38,517 bases of DNA from Sulfurimonas sp. (GTDB lineage Bacteria; Campylobacterota; Campylobacteria; Campylobacterales; Sulfurimonadaceae). Where the stretch lies: the NCBI GenBank assembly GCA_027063745.1, contig JAMORG010000052.1, positions 1-38,517 of the forward strand. Reading direction: 5' to 3'. Made by a program: the position numbers and the translations under genes. Position 1 is the stretch's first letter. Every line of letters starts with the position of its first letter. Positions 14,968 through 24,227 of this stretch are shown in pieces. The notes beneath the pieces were generated by a model, which saw nothing but the letters and a program-made list of their open reading frames with translations, was not told where the DNA came from and did not search any database.

Positions 14968-14995
14968 TGCAAAAAAATTATACAGGACAATTTTT

Positions 14996-15706
14996 ATGGG
15001 TAGAGCATTTGAATATAGAAAAGCATCAAAATTAAAAAGATGGGGAGCAATGTCGAAGCTGTTTCCTAAATTAGGCAAAGTTATTACAATGGCAGCAAAA
15101 GAGGGTGGAATGGATCCAGACCTTAACCCTAAACTCCGTACGGCAATACTCAATGCAAAAGCAGAAAATATGCCAAAAGATAACATTGAAGCAGCTATTA
15201 AGCGTGCAGCAGCAAAAGACAGTGCTGATATGAAAGAGGTAAACTTTGAAGGAAAAGCACCACACGGTGTACTTCTTTTTATAGAGTGTGCAACAGATAA
15301 TAACACGCGTACAGTTGCAAATGTAAAGAGTATCTTAAATAAAAATGGCGGAGAGATGCTTACAAACGGTTCTTTGGAGTTTATGTTCTCACGCAAAGCA
15401 CTTTTTGAGTTTGAACTCAAAGATGATATGGATTTAGAAGAGCTGGAACTAGAGCTGATTGATGCCGGGCTTGAAGAGATTGAAGAAGAAGATGGACTTG
15501 TATTGGTAACTGCAGATTTTACATCTTTTGGTACTATGAATGAAGCACTTGAAGGTATGGGTGTTGAGATCAAAAAAGCAACACTAGAACGTATAGCAAA
15601 TACTCCTATTACAATTAGCGAAGAGCAACAAACTGATATTGATAAGATTTTAGAGCGTTTAGAAGATGATGAGGATGTACAAAAAGTTTATACTAACTTA
15701 GCATAA
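14996..15706 (+). CDS. yebC: YebC/TACO1-family protein
   Basis: A 236-residue member of the YebC/TACO1 family, described as transcriptional regulators and as factors that help ribosomes through difficult proline-rich sequences. Signatures are the [19 protein letters not shown] start, [28 protein letters not shown] and [23 protein letters not shown]. The start is at 14996 with AGGA at 14984-14987. It has its own promoter and is followed 6 bases later by yigZ. Confidence 0.95.
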   Translation: MGRAFEYRKASKLKRWGAMSKLFPKLGKVITMAAKEGGMDPDLNPKLRTAILNAKAENMPKDNIEAAIKRAAAKDSADMKEVNFEGKAPHGVLLFIECATDNNTRTVANVKSILNKNGGEMLTNGSLEFMFSRKALFEFELKDDMDLEELELELIDAGLEEIEEEDGLVLVTADFTSFGTMNEALEGMGVEIKKATLERIANTPITISEEQQTDIDKILERLEDDEDVQKVYTNLA

Positions 15707-15712
15707 ACATCA

Positions 15713-16288
15713 ATGTATTACATTAAAGAACATTATACAGATACTTTAGAGGTGAAGCAATCGAAGTTTATTGCTCACCTCGTTCCCTACACTGATTATG
15801 AATCTACATTAAACAAACTACAGCAAGAACATCCAAAAGCACGACACTTTGTTACAGCATACAGATACTTAAATGAGTATGGTCAGATCGTAGAGTCATC
15901 AAGTGATGACGGTGAACCAAAGGGCACTTCGGGAAAACCATCTTTAATGGTACTGCAGGGTAAAGCGTTAATCAATACCGCTGTGATAATAGTACGTTAT
16001 TTTGGCGGAACCAAACTTGGTACCGGTGGCTTGGTACGAGCTTACAGTGATGCTGTGAATTTGGTTATAGAAAAAGCAGAACTTTTCCCTTATAAAGAGT
16101 TAGTGGAGAAAAATATCTCATGTGACTACACTGACGTAGGAAAAGTAGAGTATGCGTGCAGAAGTGAAGATGTTCTTATAAAAGAGAAGATTTTTGACTC
16201 AAAAGTTACTTTTATTATTGAAGCCCCAAAAAAGCAGATAGAAAGTTTATTGCAAGATCTCGATAGAATTGTTGCTGTAAAGGAATAA
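15713..16288 (+). CDS. yigZ: YigZ/IMPACT-family protein
   Basis: A 191-residue protein of the UPF0029/IMPACT family. The N-terminal domain carries the diagnostic SKFIAHLVP, KARHFVTAYRY, SDDGEPKGTSGKPSL and VIIVRYFGGTKLGTGGLVRAY motifs. The C-terminal part (about 125-191) corresponds to the DUF1949 ferredoxin-like domain. Exact molecular role is unknown; in eukaryotes IMPACT modulates GCN2. It follows yebC by 6 bases and converges on the GspF-like gene. Confidence 0.93.
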   Translation: MYYIKEHYTDTLEVKQSKFIAHLVPYTDYESTLNKLQQEHPKARHFVTAYRYLNEYGQIVESSSDDGEPKGTSGKPSLMVLQGKALINTAVIIVRYFGGTKLGTGGLVRAYSDAVNLVIEKAELFPYKELVEKNISCDYTDVGKVEYACRSEDVLIKEKIFDSKVTFIIEAPKKQIESLLQDLDRIVAVKE

Positions 16289-16300
16289 AATAACAGCCAA

Positions 16301-16320
16301 AGGAATGTTTTTACATTCCT
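16301..16320. terminator. Convergent hairpin between yigZ and the GspF-like gene
   Basis: AGGAATGT, a TTTT loop and ACATTCCT form a perfect 8-bp stem, placed 12 bases after the yigZ stop and overlapping the end of the minus-strand GspF-like gene. No strong T-tract follows on either side, so it may be a weak bidirectional terminator. Confidence 0.5.
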
Positions 16321-17564
16321 CCGTTGACTGCATTTCCAAGATCCCACATAGGTAAGAAGATACCAAGTGCCAGTAAGATAACCATACCTGCCAAGATAAG
16401 AAGCATAATAGGCTCAATAGCCTCACTTAGACCGTCAATAATACCATCAAACTTCATTTTGTAATACTCTGCAACTTTCTTGATCATAGTTGAGAGTGTA
16501 CCACTATCTTCACCGGCTCTTACCATTTGGATAATCATATTTTCAAAAAGACCTGTCTCTTCTAGACCTCTATAAAGTGTATCACCTTTTTGAACAGCAC
16601 CACGAACAGTCATAAGTTTTTGTTTTAGTGGTAAGTTGTCAATCATACCAATAGCTGTGTCAAGTGCTTCTGCAATAGGAATACCTGCTCGAATAAGCTC
16701 TGCAAAGACAAGGGTAAAGCGACTGAGAGTAGAGTACATAATGATGTTTTTAATAAGATATGTTTTTAAAAGTAGTTGATGCCATTTATAGCGGAACTCT
16801 TCACTGCTTTCAAGCATATATTTAAATACAAAGTAAAAAACTCCTATACCTGCTACTATATATAGTCCATAATTGTTAAACAGATATTCCAAGTAGAGAA
16901 GTATTTGGGTAGGTAATGGAAGGGTTGCATGGAGGTCTTCAAAAATCTTTTTAAATTGTGGTACAACATATACAATGAGAATTGTAAATGCAACAGCCAT
17001 AGCAATCATAACATTTCTAGGGTAGGCCATAGCTTTTTTAAATTTGATAATATTTGCACGAATCTCTTCAAGCATATTTGCCAGAGAGTAGAGTGCTTCA
17101 TCGAGCTGACCCGTTTGTTCTCCAAGAGACACCATTGCAATAGTGAGATTACCGACTTCAAAGCGGAAGTTTTCAAGTGCTTTTGAGAGTGAATTACCTG
17201 CATTGATATCTTCTGCAACTTTTGAAAATACGGTTTTGAGCGCCGGGTCTGTAGTTGCTTCTGCAATTTCTGCAAGTGATTCATTAATTGAAATTCCTGC
17301 ATTTGTCATTACTGCCAGTTGTCGAATAGCGGCAATCAGTGCATCTGGTTTTATCTTTTTCTTTTTGAGATTTTTTAAAAAGTTGTCTTTAAGACGTTTT
17401 ATGCGATCTTCCAGTGGTTCTGCAGCTTCAACAACTTTGATAATAATACTGCCTTGGCCATGCTTTAGGCGTACATATTTTTTTGCCGCTTGTTTGTCTT
17501 CAGCATAGAGCCCAACTTCTGTTTTCTTCCCTTGTTTCATTATTGTTGCTACAAAGTACTTCAT
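16311..17564 (-). CDS. ctsF: Type II secretion/type IV pilus inner-membrane platform protein (GspF/PilC; CtsF-like)
   Basis: Polytopic platform protein of 417 residues around which pilin-like subunits assemble. The layout is an N-terminal domain, two GspF repeats (about 70-195 and 275-400), and three membrane helices (about 188-210, 230-250, 385-410). Family motifs are FLKNLKKKKIKPDALIAAIRQL, AGISINESLAEIA, SLGEQTGQLDEAL and the matching RAGEDSGTLSTMI in the second repeat. It overlaps the GspE gene by 4 bases and is the last gene of the long minus-strand run. The Cts name is inferred from gene order, not sequence identity. Confidence 0.93.
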   Translation of the reverse strand: MKYFVATIMKQGKKTEVGLYAEDKQAAKKYVRLKHGQGSIIIKVVEAAEPLEDRIKRLKDNFLKNLKKKKIKPDALIAAIRQLAVMTNAGISINESLAEIAEATTDPALKTVFSKVAEDINAGNSLSKALENFRFEVGNLTIAMVSLGEQTGQLDEALYSLANMLEEIRANIIKFKKAMAYPRNVMIAMAVAFTILIVYVVPQFKKIFEDLHATLPLPTQILLYLEYLFNNYGLYIVAGIGVFYFVFKYMLESSEEFRYKWHQLLLKTYLIKNIIMYSTLSRFTLVFAELIRAGIPIAEALDTAIGMIDNLPLKQKLMTVRGAVQKGDTLYRGLEETGLFENMIIQMVRAGEDSGTLSTMIKKVAEYYKMKFDGIIDGLSEAIEPIMLLILAGMVILLALGIFLPMWDLGNAVNGGM

Positions 17565-19297
17565 CCTTTTGCCACCTTTAATACCTCTTCAATACTAGTT
17601 ACTCCATCAATGGCTTTTTGTAATCCATTTTGAAAAATAGGAATAAAGCCTTCTTTTTTTGCTTGTTCAAGCATAGCCTCTTTAGATGCACCTTTTGCTA
17701 TGAGTGTTGAGAGTTCTTCTGAAATGTTGAGTACTTCACAAATCATCTCTCTACCCATATAGCCTGTTCCTGCGCACTCTTTACATCCTTTACCTTTGTA
17801 AAAGACTGTTCCTTCTGGAACACTTTCAGATATCTCTTCAAGTACTGAAGCTGAGAGTGTATCAACCTCTTTACAGTGTACACAGATCTTTCTTACAAGT
17901 CTTTGTGCCTGTATAGCAACAAGAGCACCACTGATAAGATAGTGCTCAATTCCCATATCTGCCATACGAGGAACTGCACTGATTGAGTCATTTGTGTGGA
18001 GTGTTGAGATTACCAGGTGACCGGTAAGGGCTGCTTTAATAGCGATTTCCAATGTCTCTTGATCACGAATCTCACCAATCATAATTTTATCGGGATCCTG
18101 TCTTAAGATAGAACGCAATGCATCAGCAAACGAGAGACCCACTTTTGGATTGACCTGTACCTGTTGAATGAGGTTCATTCTATACTCAACTGGATCTTCA
18201 ACAGTAATTACTTTGTCTTCTACATTTCTAAGTTCATTTAAAGCGCCGTAGAGTGTAGTTGTTTTACCAGAACCGGTTGGTCCAGTTACAAGAATAATAC
18301 CGTATGGAGCCTGCAATCCTTTGATGAATTTTTGATAGCTTTGTGCATCCATACCGGCTTCTTCAAGTTTTACAAGTGCTTTTTGTTTGTCAAGTACACG
18401 CATAACGATTGACTCACCATAAAGAATCGGCAGTGTAGAGATACGAAAATCATATTCGCGTGAGCCGACAGAAGTAGAAAAACGTCCATCTTGTGGTTTT
18501 CTTTTTTCTGCAATATCAAGATTTGAGAGTAGTTTAAGACGTGATGCGAGTGGTGGATATATATCTTTTTCAAAGATAAACATCTCTGTGAGTTTCCCAT
18601 CAACACGACCACGAACGACACAGTTTCTCTCCGTCGGCTCTATGTGAATATCACTTGCACGACTGTTGATACATGTCTTTAAAATTACATCAATAAGTTG
18701 TAAAATAGAAGAAGCTTCTTGTTGCTCTTCAAGAGTAGTTATGGAGTTTAGCTCATCACGGATTCTTCCTATTAAATCTTTAACACTGTCTTTTAAGGCA
18801 ATTTTATAAAGATATGAAGAGATCTGTTTTTTTGTAGCAAGTGCAATTTTTAATATTTTTTTTGGAAAAAGTCTTTGTATTGCTTCTTGTGCATCAATAT
18901 CAAAAGGGTCATTTACCGCAACAGTAATACTCATATCATCCATTGAGATAGGAATGGCATTATATTTTTGAAGCTGGGAAAGAGGAACTTTACTAATGAG
19001 TTTATAGTTCATATCAATGGAATCAAGATCTACAAATTTAAGATCTAACTCTTGGGCAAGTTTTTTTAAAACTGCACTCTCTTGAATATAGTCATAATTA
19101 TCAATGATATCTAAGCTATACTCTCCTTCACGTACCTTTTGAACAATAAAACGAATTAATCGATCCATTGTCATAAATCCAGAGAGTGTAATATCTCGTA
19201 AAATAAGGTTCTCAGCAATACCTTTGGCCAAAAGTCTTTCAACCTGGCCTTTCATAATGGAGCCGTTTTCCAGTAGGTCAGTTGTTATTCTATCCAC
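17561..19297 (-). CDS. ctsE: Type II secretion/type IV pilus assembly ATPase (GspE/PilB; CtsE-like)
   Basis: Cytoplasmic hexameric ATPase that powers pilin polymerisation. In 578 residues it has an N-terminal MshEN-type domain (about 1-150) and a C-terminal ATPase core. The Walker A reads GPTGSGKTTT (about 340), the Asp box VITVEDPVEY, Walker B IMIGEIRDQET (about 404) and the His box TLHTNDS follow, and a four-Cys zinc site (CVHC and CKEC, about 470-500) is intact. All catalytic parts are present. Family level is certain; the role in DNA uptake rather than secretion is an inference from the locus. Confidence 0.95.
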   Translation of the reverse strand: MDRITTDLLENGSIMKGQVERLLAKGIAENLILRDITLSGFMTMDRLIRFIVQKVREGEYSLDIIDNYDYIQESAVLKKLAQELDLKFVDLDSIDMNYKLISKVPLSQLQKYNAIPISMDDMSITVAVNDPFDIDAQEAIQRLFPKKILKIALATKKQISSYLYKIALKDSVKDLIGRIRDELNSITTLEEQQEASSILQLIDVILKTCINSRASDIHIEPTERNCVVRGRVDGKLTEMFIFEKDIYPPLASRLKLLSNLDIAEKRKPQDGRFSTSVGSREYDFRISTLPILYGESIVMRVLDKQKALVKLEEAGMDAQSYQKFIKGLQAPYGIILVTGPTGSGKTTTLYGALNELRNVEDKVITVEDPVEYRMNLIQQVQVNPKVGLSFADALRSILRQDPDKIMIGEIRDQETLEIAIKAALTGHLVISTLHTNDSISAVPRMADMGIEHYLISGALVAIQAQRLVRKICVHCKEVDTLSASVLEEISESVPEGTVFYKGKGCKECAGTGYMGREMICEVLNISEELSTLIAKGASKEAMLEQAKKEGFIPIFQNGLQKAIDGVTSIEEVLKVAKG

Positions 19298-19306
19298 AAG
19301 TGCTCC

Positions 19307-19849
19307 TTACCAGTATATATGTCGTTTTATCATCATTGTATCATAAAACTCTTCAATAACCATTTTCGTTATATAGTTCTCTTTTACAAGATAAAGTTTA
19401 TAGCTCAGCTTTGAATCTGTCTTATCTTTGAAAATATAATATTGACGTTTTTCCTGCTTTTGTACTTTAGTATAGAGATCAAACACCTTTGACAAAACAT
19501 AATCCGTTGATGGGACTTTTAACGAAGAGATGTCATTATTATCAATCAGGGCATGATAAAGAAGTTTTTTCTGCATCAAAATTACTGAAAAATATGCAGC
19601 ATTGGCTCGTGCTTCTTTGGAATGTTTAAGAGAAGTTGTCGGAATTGCCAATCTGTCTATATAGTCTGCATATAAACAGGAAAAACCGTAAAGAGAGACA
19701 AATGATTCATCTTTTTTATGTTGTGAAAAATTCTTGAATCCAAGTCTACAAGCCTCTTTGAATTTTTTATTTTGATAAAGGGTAAACATGTCTTCTTTAA
19801 TATTTGCATAAATATTAGTAACTAAAAATAGTAGCAGTAGGTATTTCAT
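19307..19849 (-). CDS. 180-residue exported protein of the pilus/transformation locus
   Basis: Unrecognised protein with a clear signal peptide (about residues 1-15, ending IYA). The mature part is helical and may hold one TPR-like unit (FTLYQNKKFKEACRLGFKNF), then a basic C-terminus with beta-like alternation. It sits between the TPR protein (4-base overlap) and the GspE gene (9-base gap), so it should be co-translated with pilus parts. A periplasmic accessory role is likely. It has no clear counterpart in the C. jejuni cts order. Confidence 0.75.
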   Translation of the reverse strand: MKYLLLLFLVTNIYANIKEDMFTLYQNKKFKEACRLGFKNFSQHKKDESFVSLYGFSCLYADYIDRLAIPTTSLKHSKEARANAAYFSVILMQKKLLYHALIDNNDISSLKVPSTDYVLSKVFDLYTKVQKQEKRQYYIFKDKTDSKLSYKLYLVKENYITKMVIEEFYDTMMIKRHIYW

Positions 19850-20715
19850 TGAAACTTTCCTCTTTGGATCTCATCGAAAAGAACTTGAGCATTTGAAGAG
19901 TGAGAATATTTAATATATTCGTGAAGTGTCTTTAGTGCTTGCTCTTTTTTACCTAATTTAACCAGGGATTTTGCAAAGATTAGCCAGCTCTCTTCTATAT
20001 CATTGTTTATTTTGTTTGTTACAAGTGCATAATTATAAGCTTGTTTATAGTTGCCAAGTTCATAGTATTTCTTCGCTGCAAAAAGACTTAGAGCTGGATT
20101 GTTGTTTTTTTGAAAACGTTTTATAACCTCTTTAATGTCATTTTCAGATTCTCTTCTTTTTATAGTTATTTGCACTTTTTGCTCTTGGGGAGCTTTTTCT
20201 TTTATTTCTTGGATAGGTTTTTGTGCCTCTATTTCAATGTACTCTTCTTTTGGAACCTTTTGTTTTGAGACTTCTTTACGTTTTTTAACAACTTTTTTTT
20301 CTGTTTTCTTTTTAGTTGGTATAGAAGTTGGGTGATAGCTGTCTGGCGTTGATGTATGGAGCTTTTTCATAAAATCCATGGAAGGTTTAAGTATTACATT
20401 ATTTTGAGTAGAAGATATTTGAGGTGCTGGCTCTTTTTTGTCTTCTTTTGTTTGATAGATAGGTTTGTTCGCTATAGCAGTTTGTACTTTAGTTTGTACT
20501 GGTTTTGTTTTTTCTTCTTGTTTTTCTAAAGAAGTTTGTTCTGTTCTTTGAACAGAATTATTTTTGACTTTATTACTATCTTCTTGAGAATCATTCATAA
20601 AGAAAACAACAGCTGTAAGAATAAAAATGAGTGTTAAAACAAGAACAAGATAAGGAATATATGATTTTATTTTATATTGTAACCATCGCTTTTCAAGGTC
20701 ATGAGTATTAAGCAT
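19846..20715 (-). CDS. Single-pass membrane TPR protein (MshN- or CtsX-like position)
   Basis: A 289-residue bitopic protein: a short basic cytoplasmic part, a membrane helix (about 20-42), a long Lys/Gln/Pro-rich linker (about 45-190) and a C-terminal TPR region (about 205-285, with AAKKYYELGNYKQAYNYALV and SWLIFAKSLVKLGKKEQAL). The plan resembles MshN of the Vibrio MSHA pilus. It directly follows the ATPase gene (8-base overlap), the place held by ctsX in Campylobacter jejuni, whose product is a membrane partner of CtsP. Sequence identity to CtsX could not be judged. Confidence 0.8.
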   Translation of the reverse strand: MLNTHDLEKRWLQYKIKSYIPYLVLVLTLIFILTAVVFFMNDSQEDSNKVKNNSVQRTEQTSLEKQEEKTKPVQTKVQTAIANKPIYQTKEDKKEPAPQISSTQNNVILKPSMDFMKKLHTSTPDSYHPTSIPTKKKTEKKVVKKRKEVSKQKVPKEEYIEIEAQKPIQEIKEKAPQEQKVQITIKRRESENDIKEVIKRFQKNNNPALSLFAAKKYYELGNYKQAYNYALVTNKINNDIEESWLIFAKSLVKLGKKEQALKTLHEYIKYSHSSNAQVLFDEIQRGKFQ

Positions 20716-21523
20716 CTATAAGTCCTGTATGAATTGCAGCCATTTCAATAAGTTTTGGTGAGATTTGATTCACTGTTACTTTGTGAAGTTGTTGATTTTT
20801 TTCATATGTTTCATAAAGTGCAAAAAGAGTATATAAAAGTTTATTTGTTTCTCTATAATTGCCTTGCGTGAGCTTATGAATTTTATTTACTACCTTAGTG
20901 TTAAACATACTTGCTGTGTCAAAGCAGTTGGCTTTCATGAGCTTTTTTTGAATATAGATTTTCAGTTCTGATTTTGAAGAGTTTTCAAGTTCGATACTTT
21001 CCCATATTCTTGTTTGAAAATGCTCTTTTGCGATAAGATCTTCTTTTTCTGTTTTATGCAGTGCAATAACAAACTTTATTTTTCTTGTATCAGAAAGCAG
21101 ACGAATCTTTTCCATTAAAGCATCAGAATAGAGTTGTGCTTCATCTAAAAGAACAACAGGGACTTCTTCAAAGTTTTTATCTTCAAGAATTTTCATAAAT
21201 TGTGTAAAATTCAACTCTTCGTCAATAGAGACATCACAAACATCTTTTGCTAGAGTTCTATAAAATTCTGACTCATCAATAATGGGTGTTTGATAAAGAA
21301 AGATAGGACGTACTTCATGTAGATCATCATATAGTTTTGTTAAAAACATACTTTTACCAGTACCTGGTTTTCCATACAGAAGAATCATTTTAAGGGCTCT
21401 CTGTATGGAGGCTTGTAAAGATTGGTAAATTGTTGAAACTCTGTCTAACTGTACATAATCTTTTGGATTGACAGTATCTAAAAAAACATTTTTTGAGTTT
21501 ACAAAGATACTATTCTCATCCAT
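20708..21523 (-). CDS. ctsP: ExeA/MshM-family AAA ATPase (CtsP-like)
   Basis: A 271-residue ATPase with Walker A GKPGTGKS (51-58), Walker B VVLLDEAQ (123-130) and a sensor segment FVIALHKTEKE. It lacks the peptidoglycan-binding domain and membrane helix of full ExeA/GspA, so it resembles the short MshM or CtsP type. A helical lid domain follows (about 190-260). It lies between the secretin gene (15-base gap) and the TPR membrane protein gene. In C. jejuni the NTP-binding protein CtsP is needed for natural transformation and lies at the same relative place. Confidence 0.85.
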   Translation of the reverse strand: MDENSIFVNSKNVFLDTVNPKDYVQLDRVSTIYQSLQASIQRALKMILLYGKPGTGKSMFLTKLYDDLHEVRPIFLYQTPIIDESEFYRTLAKDVCDVSIDEELNFTQFMKILEDKNFEEVPVVLLDEAQLYSDALMEKIRLLSDTRKIKFVIALHKTEKEDLIAKEHFQTRIWESIELENSSKSELKIYIQKKLMKANCFDTASMFNTKVVNKIHKLTQGNYRETNKLLYTLFALYETYEKNQQLHKVTVNQISPKLIEMAAIHTGLIDA

Positions 21524-21538
21524 TAATTAAGACTCCTT

Positions 21539-23140
21539 TTACTTTTTCGTTGTTTTGTTTAAAAGTATTTTTGTGTTTTTTGATGCAGATTCGAGTTCAA
21601 GTAAATCATTACTCAAGCCTTCATAGCCTAGATCAGAAAGTGAAACACTGTTTGTTTCTTTATGAATGATATGAGGCTCAATTATAATAACGAGTTCTTG
21701 TGTCTCTTTAATAGTTTCTTCATAACTAAAAAGATAGCTAAGAACCGGAATGTCACCTAAAATAGGAATTTTGTTTGAATCTTTTGAGTTTTTAGTATTG
21801 ATAAGTCCACCTAAAATAATTCTATTTCCATCTTTTACAGTAACTACTGATGAAAGTTGACGACGTGTTAAGTCAGGTGGCATTTCACGGCCTGTATTTG
21901 GAATCAGAGACATATTTGTTGTTGTTTCTGAGAGTGAAGGATTTATTTTAAGTGTAATTGTTTTATCATCAGCAATCTCAGGTGTTATCGTTAAAAGAAC
22001 TCCTGCAAAAACAGATTGAACATTTTCGTTTTGTGTTGTAGCTGCAACACCACCACCAGTTCCTTGTTGATTCGTTTCAGATTTTATTTTATAAAAATAC
22101 TCTGTTCCTGCAGTAATGAGTGCTGGTTGATTGTTAAGTGTTAAGACTTTCGGATTTGAAATAGCATTAACATCACCTTGTGTTTTTAAGAATTTAATAA
22201 CTTCATTTAAAGAAGCATTCGCTTTTATGTTAAGAATACCAGCAGAATAAAATCCATTCTTTGCTATGGCTGAAATATCAGAAGCAGGTTTGTCACCCTC
22301 ATAGGTATCTACATTTTTTGTATTTATAAGATTCCCGCCAATTTGTACATTTTGTAGTGCATAAAGCTGCTTCCAGTCAATACCTGTAGTTTTTCCTTCT
22401 CTCATAGTAACAGCGAGTAATTGTACATCTATGAGAACTTGCAGTTGTACTTTGTCTTGCATCTTTTTAAGATACTTTTCAAAACGCTCTAGCTGTTTTG
22501 TCGTGGCTGTAACAGTAATAAGTCCTGCATTTTTATTAATAATTGGATCTGGTGCTTCATATGAATCAGTTGGGCGATTAAGAATACTTTTAAATTCACT
22601 GTCAAGCTGTTCCCAGAATTTTACTTCATCAGTGCTTTCAATTTTAATGCCGGTATCTGCACTTGAATTGCTACCACTTGAAGCATTTTGTTGCGAACCT
22701 GTATTTCCGCCACCTTGTCCACTATTTTGTGATGATGAAGATGAACTAAGTGTGACATCAGTACTGCCACTACTTTTTCTTTGTGAAAGAATATAGTCGA
22801 TGTTAAAGACTCTAGTTTGCAAATAAGAAATTTTAAGTAGGTTATTTTCAAGTGTATAGGCTAAATTATTCTCTTTTAGAATAATATCAAGTACTTCATC
22901 AATTGTAAGGTTTTTTAGATTTGTTTTGTTGAGCTTCTTTTGGAGATATTTCTCAGCTGCAGGATCAGTAATAATGATACTAAAACCACATTCGTCACTT
23001 AAATGTTCAACAAAATCCATGATTTTAGTATTTTTTGAAGAGCTGATACTAAAGAGTTCATAGGAACAGTCTGCAAAACTACTTGTTGAGATCATTGTCG
23101 TTAAAAGCGCTGCACAAAGCGATGTTTTTATAAATTTCAT
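21539..23140 (-). CDS. ctsD: Secretin of a type IV pilus/type II secretion-like system (PilQ/GspD/MshL; CtsD-like)
   Basis: Outer-membrane channel protein of 533 residues. A signal peptide (about 1-23) is followed by an STN/N0-type domain (about 33-110), a Ser/Gly/Gln/Asn-rich linker (about 122-165), an N1-like domain, and the secretin core (about 310-500). Core motifs are VNAISNPKVLTLNNQPALITAG, split here as NPKVLTLNNQPA and the following glycine turn, then PDLTRRQLSSVVTVKDGNRIILGGL and IPILGDIPVLSYLFSYE. It is shorter at the N-terminus than GspD. It is expected to pass a pilus or transforming DNA. Confidence 0.93.
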   Translation of the reverse strand: MKFIKTSLCAALLTTMISTSSFADCSYELFSISSSKNTKIMDFVEHLSDECGFSIIITDPAAEKYLQKKLNKTNLKNLTIDEVLDIILKENNLAYTLENNLLKISYLQTRVFNIDYILSQRKSSGSTDVTLSSSSSSQNSGQGGGNTGSQQNASSGSNSSADTGIKIESTDEVKFWEQLDSEFKSILNRPTDSYEAPDPIINKNAGLITVTATTKQLERFEKYLKKMQDKVQLQVLIDVQLLAVTMREGKTTGIDWKQLYALQNVQIGGNLINTKNVDTYEGDKPASDISAIAKNGFYSAGILNIKANASLNEVIKFLKTQGDVNAISNPKVLTLNNQPALITAGTEYFYKIKSETNQQGTGGGVAATTQNENVQSVFAGVLLTITPEIADDKTITLKINPSLSETTTNMSLIPNTGREMPPDLTRRQLSSVVTVKDGNRIILGGLINTKNSKDSNKIPILGDIPVLSYLFSYEETIKETQELVIIIEPHIIHKETNSVSLSDLGYEGLSNDLLELESASKNTKILLNKTTKK

Positions 23141-23148
23141 GTTACTTC

Positions 23149-23595
23149 CTACTTCTTGTTAAATTTAAGATTTTTTTTCTTGCTGATTGTTGATAAAGTG
23201 ATTTTCTTGCTGCCTTTTGTAAGAATTACTTTATTGCGATCAACATTAGTTATTTTATAACCATAGATATAAGTACCTTCTTTGTACCATTTACCATTTA
23301 TTAAAGCAGATTTGTTCATAATTGCTTCTAGAGAAAAATGGTATGAACGTTTATGTACTTTCTTGGTATAGTTATATCTTGAATGTTTTTTTTCTTTTTT
23401 TGCTACTGTTTTTTTATCTTCTTTCTTTTCTACAAGAAGAATAAACGGGTCTTTTAGCTGGTTTATCTCTTTTGGTGACAAGCCGACACGAGGAGGTTTA
23501 ATAGCTTCTATCTGTTCATCAACCCATGTTAATTCATTATTGTTGGAGAATAGACATGTAGCGGTTACAATAAGTGTAAGTGTAAACTTTTTCAT
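23149..23595 (-). CDS. PilP/GspC/MshK-like periplasmic protein (CtsR position)
   Basis: A 148-residue exported protein with an N-terminal signal (about 1-17), a Lys-rich linker (about 55-85) and a compact C-terminal beta domain (about 90-140: LEAIMNKSALINGKWYKEG, YKITNVDRNKVILTKG). The C-terminal pattern of INGK, a Gly turn and a VxL strand resembles the small beta domain of PilP, GspC or MshK that docks to the secretin. It lies 8 bases before the secretin gene, where ctsR lies in C. jejuni. Homology is inferred from pattern and context only. Confidence 0.7.
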   Translation of the reverse strand: MKKFTLTLIVTATCLFSNNNELTWVDEQIEAIKPPRVGLSPKEINQLKDPFILLVEKKEDKKTVAKKEKKHSRYNYTKKVHKRSYHFSLEAIMNKSALINGKWYKEGTYIYGYKITNVDRNKVILTKGSKKITLSTISKKKNLKFNKK

Positions 23596-24227
23596 TAGTA
23601 TCTAATCCCCCATACAGAAATTTGCAGTTTTGATTCTAAAGCATCTTGTGCTTTTAAATCAAAGTCATGAATGTCAACTACCAGATCACTCTGTTCTAAA
23701 GAGTTGATGAACTTAAGAGTGTTTTTGAAGTTACCTTCTGTTTCAACTGAAATATCTAGTATATGTCCAAAAGAACTTTCAGTTTTAGCATATTCATTGG
23801 TTAAGTTTAGGAGCTTGATATTGTATTTTTGAGCATTTGTCGATATAGAGTCTAGATATTCACCCCAAGCTCTTTCATCATAGATTAAAGCTGAAATAGT
23901 TTCTATTTTGCTTTTAATATATGCATTTGTATCTTTAAAATCAATAATTTGAGTATTAATATTTTTGATTTCATTGTCAAGTTGCACAATCTTCGTTTGA
24001 GGATTCATTTGCAAAAAGCGTTTATCTGCTGCAATTTGCTGTTGCAGTGATGCAACTTCCTTGCGAGTTCGTTCAAATTTTTCAAACGAACTATCCCAAA
24101 AGAGGAGATAAGCAAATGCAAAAATAGCTACGACAATCATGATATATGTCATATAGATTTCTCGTTGTTCTTTACCCTTAAAGGCAGTGTCAATCTTATG
24201 GAGGTAGTCTTCTATATTTATTTTCAT
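23595..24227 (-). CDS. PilO/GspM/MshJ-like inner-membrane protein
   Basis: A 210-residue bitopic protein: a short cytoplasmic tail, a membrane helix (about 26-44), a coiled coil (about 50-110, EVASLQQQIAADKRFLQ) and a periplasmic ferredoxin-like domain (about 120-210). The late LKFINSLEQSDLVVDIHDFDLKAQ region is typical of the PilO fold. PilO pairs with PilN in the inner-membrane alignment complex. It overlaps the PilM-PilN-like gene by 4 bases and shares one base with the PilP-like gene. Confidence 0.82.
   Translation of the reverse strand: MKINIEDYLHKIDTAFKGKEQREIYMTYIMIVVAIFAFAYLLFWDSSFEKFERTRKEVASLQQQIAADKRFLQMNPQTKIVQLDNEIKNINTQIIDFKDTNAYIKSKIETISALIYDERAWGEYLDSISTNAQKYNIKLLNLTNEYAKTESSFGHILDISVETEGNFKNTLKFINSLEQSDLVVDIHDFDLKAQDALESKLQISVWGIRY

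Noticed and set aside
13171-14995. SAM or other riboswitch controlling the met genes
   Set aside because: The leader before the first gene of the operon is only about 12 bases and the metY-metX gap is 28 bases, too short for such an element.
14914-15573. Long minus-strand open frame, Ser-rich, across yebC
   Set aside because: It is fully antisense to yebC, which has clear family motifs, and the Ser-rich composition is what the complement of this coding DNA would give.
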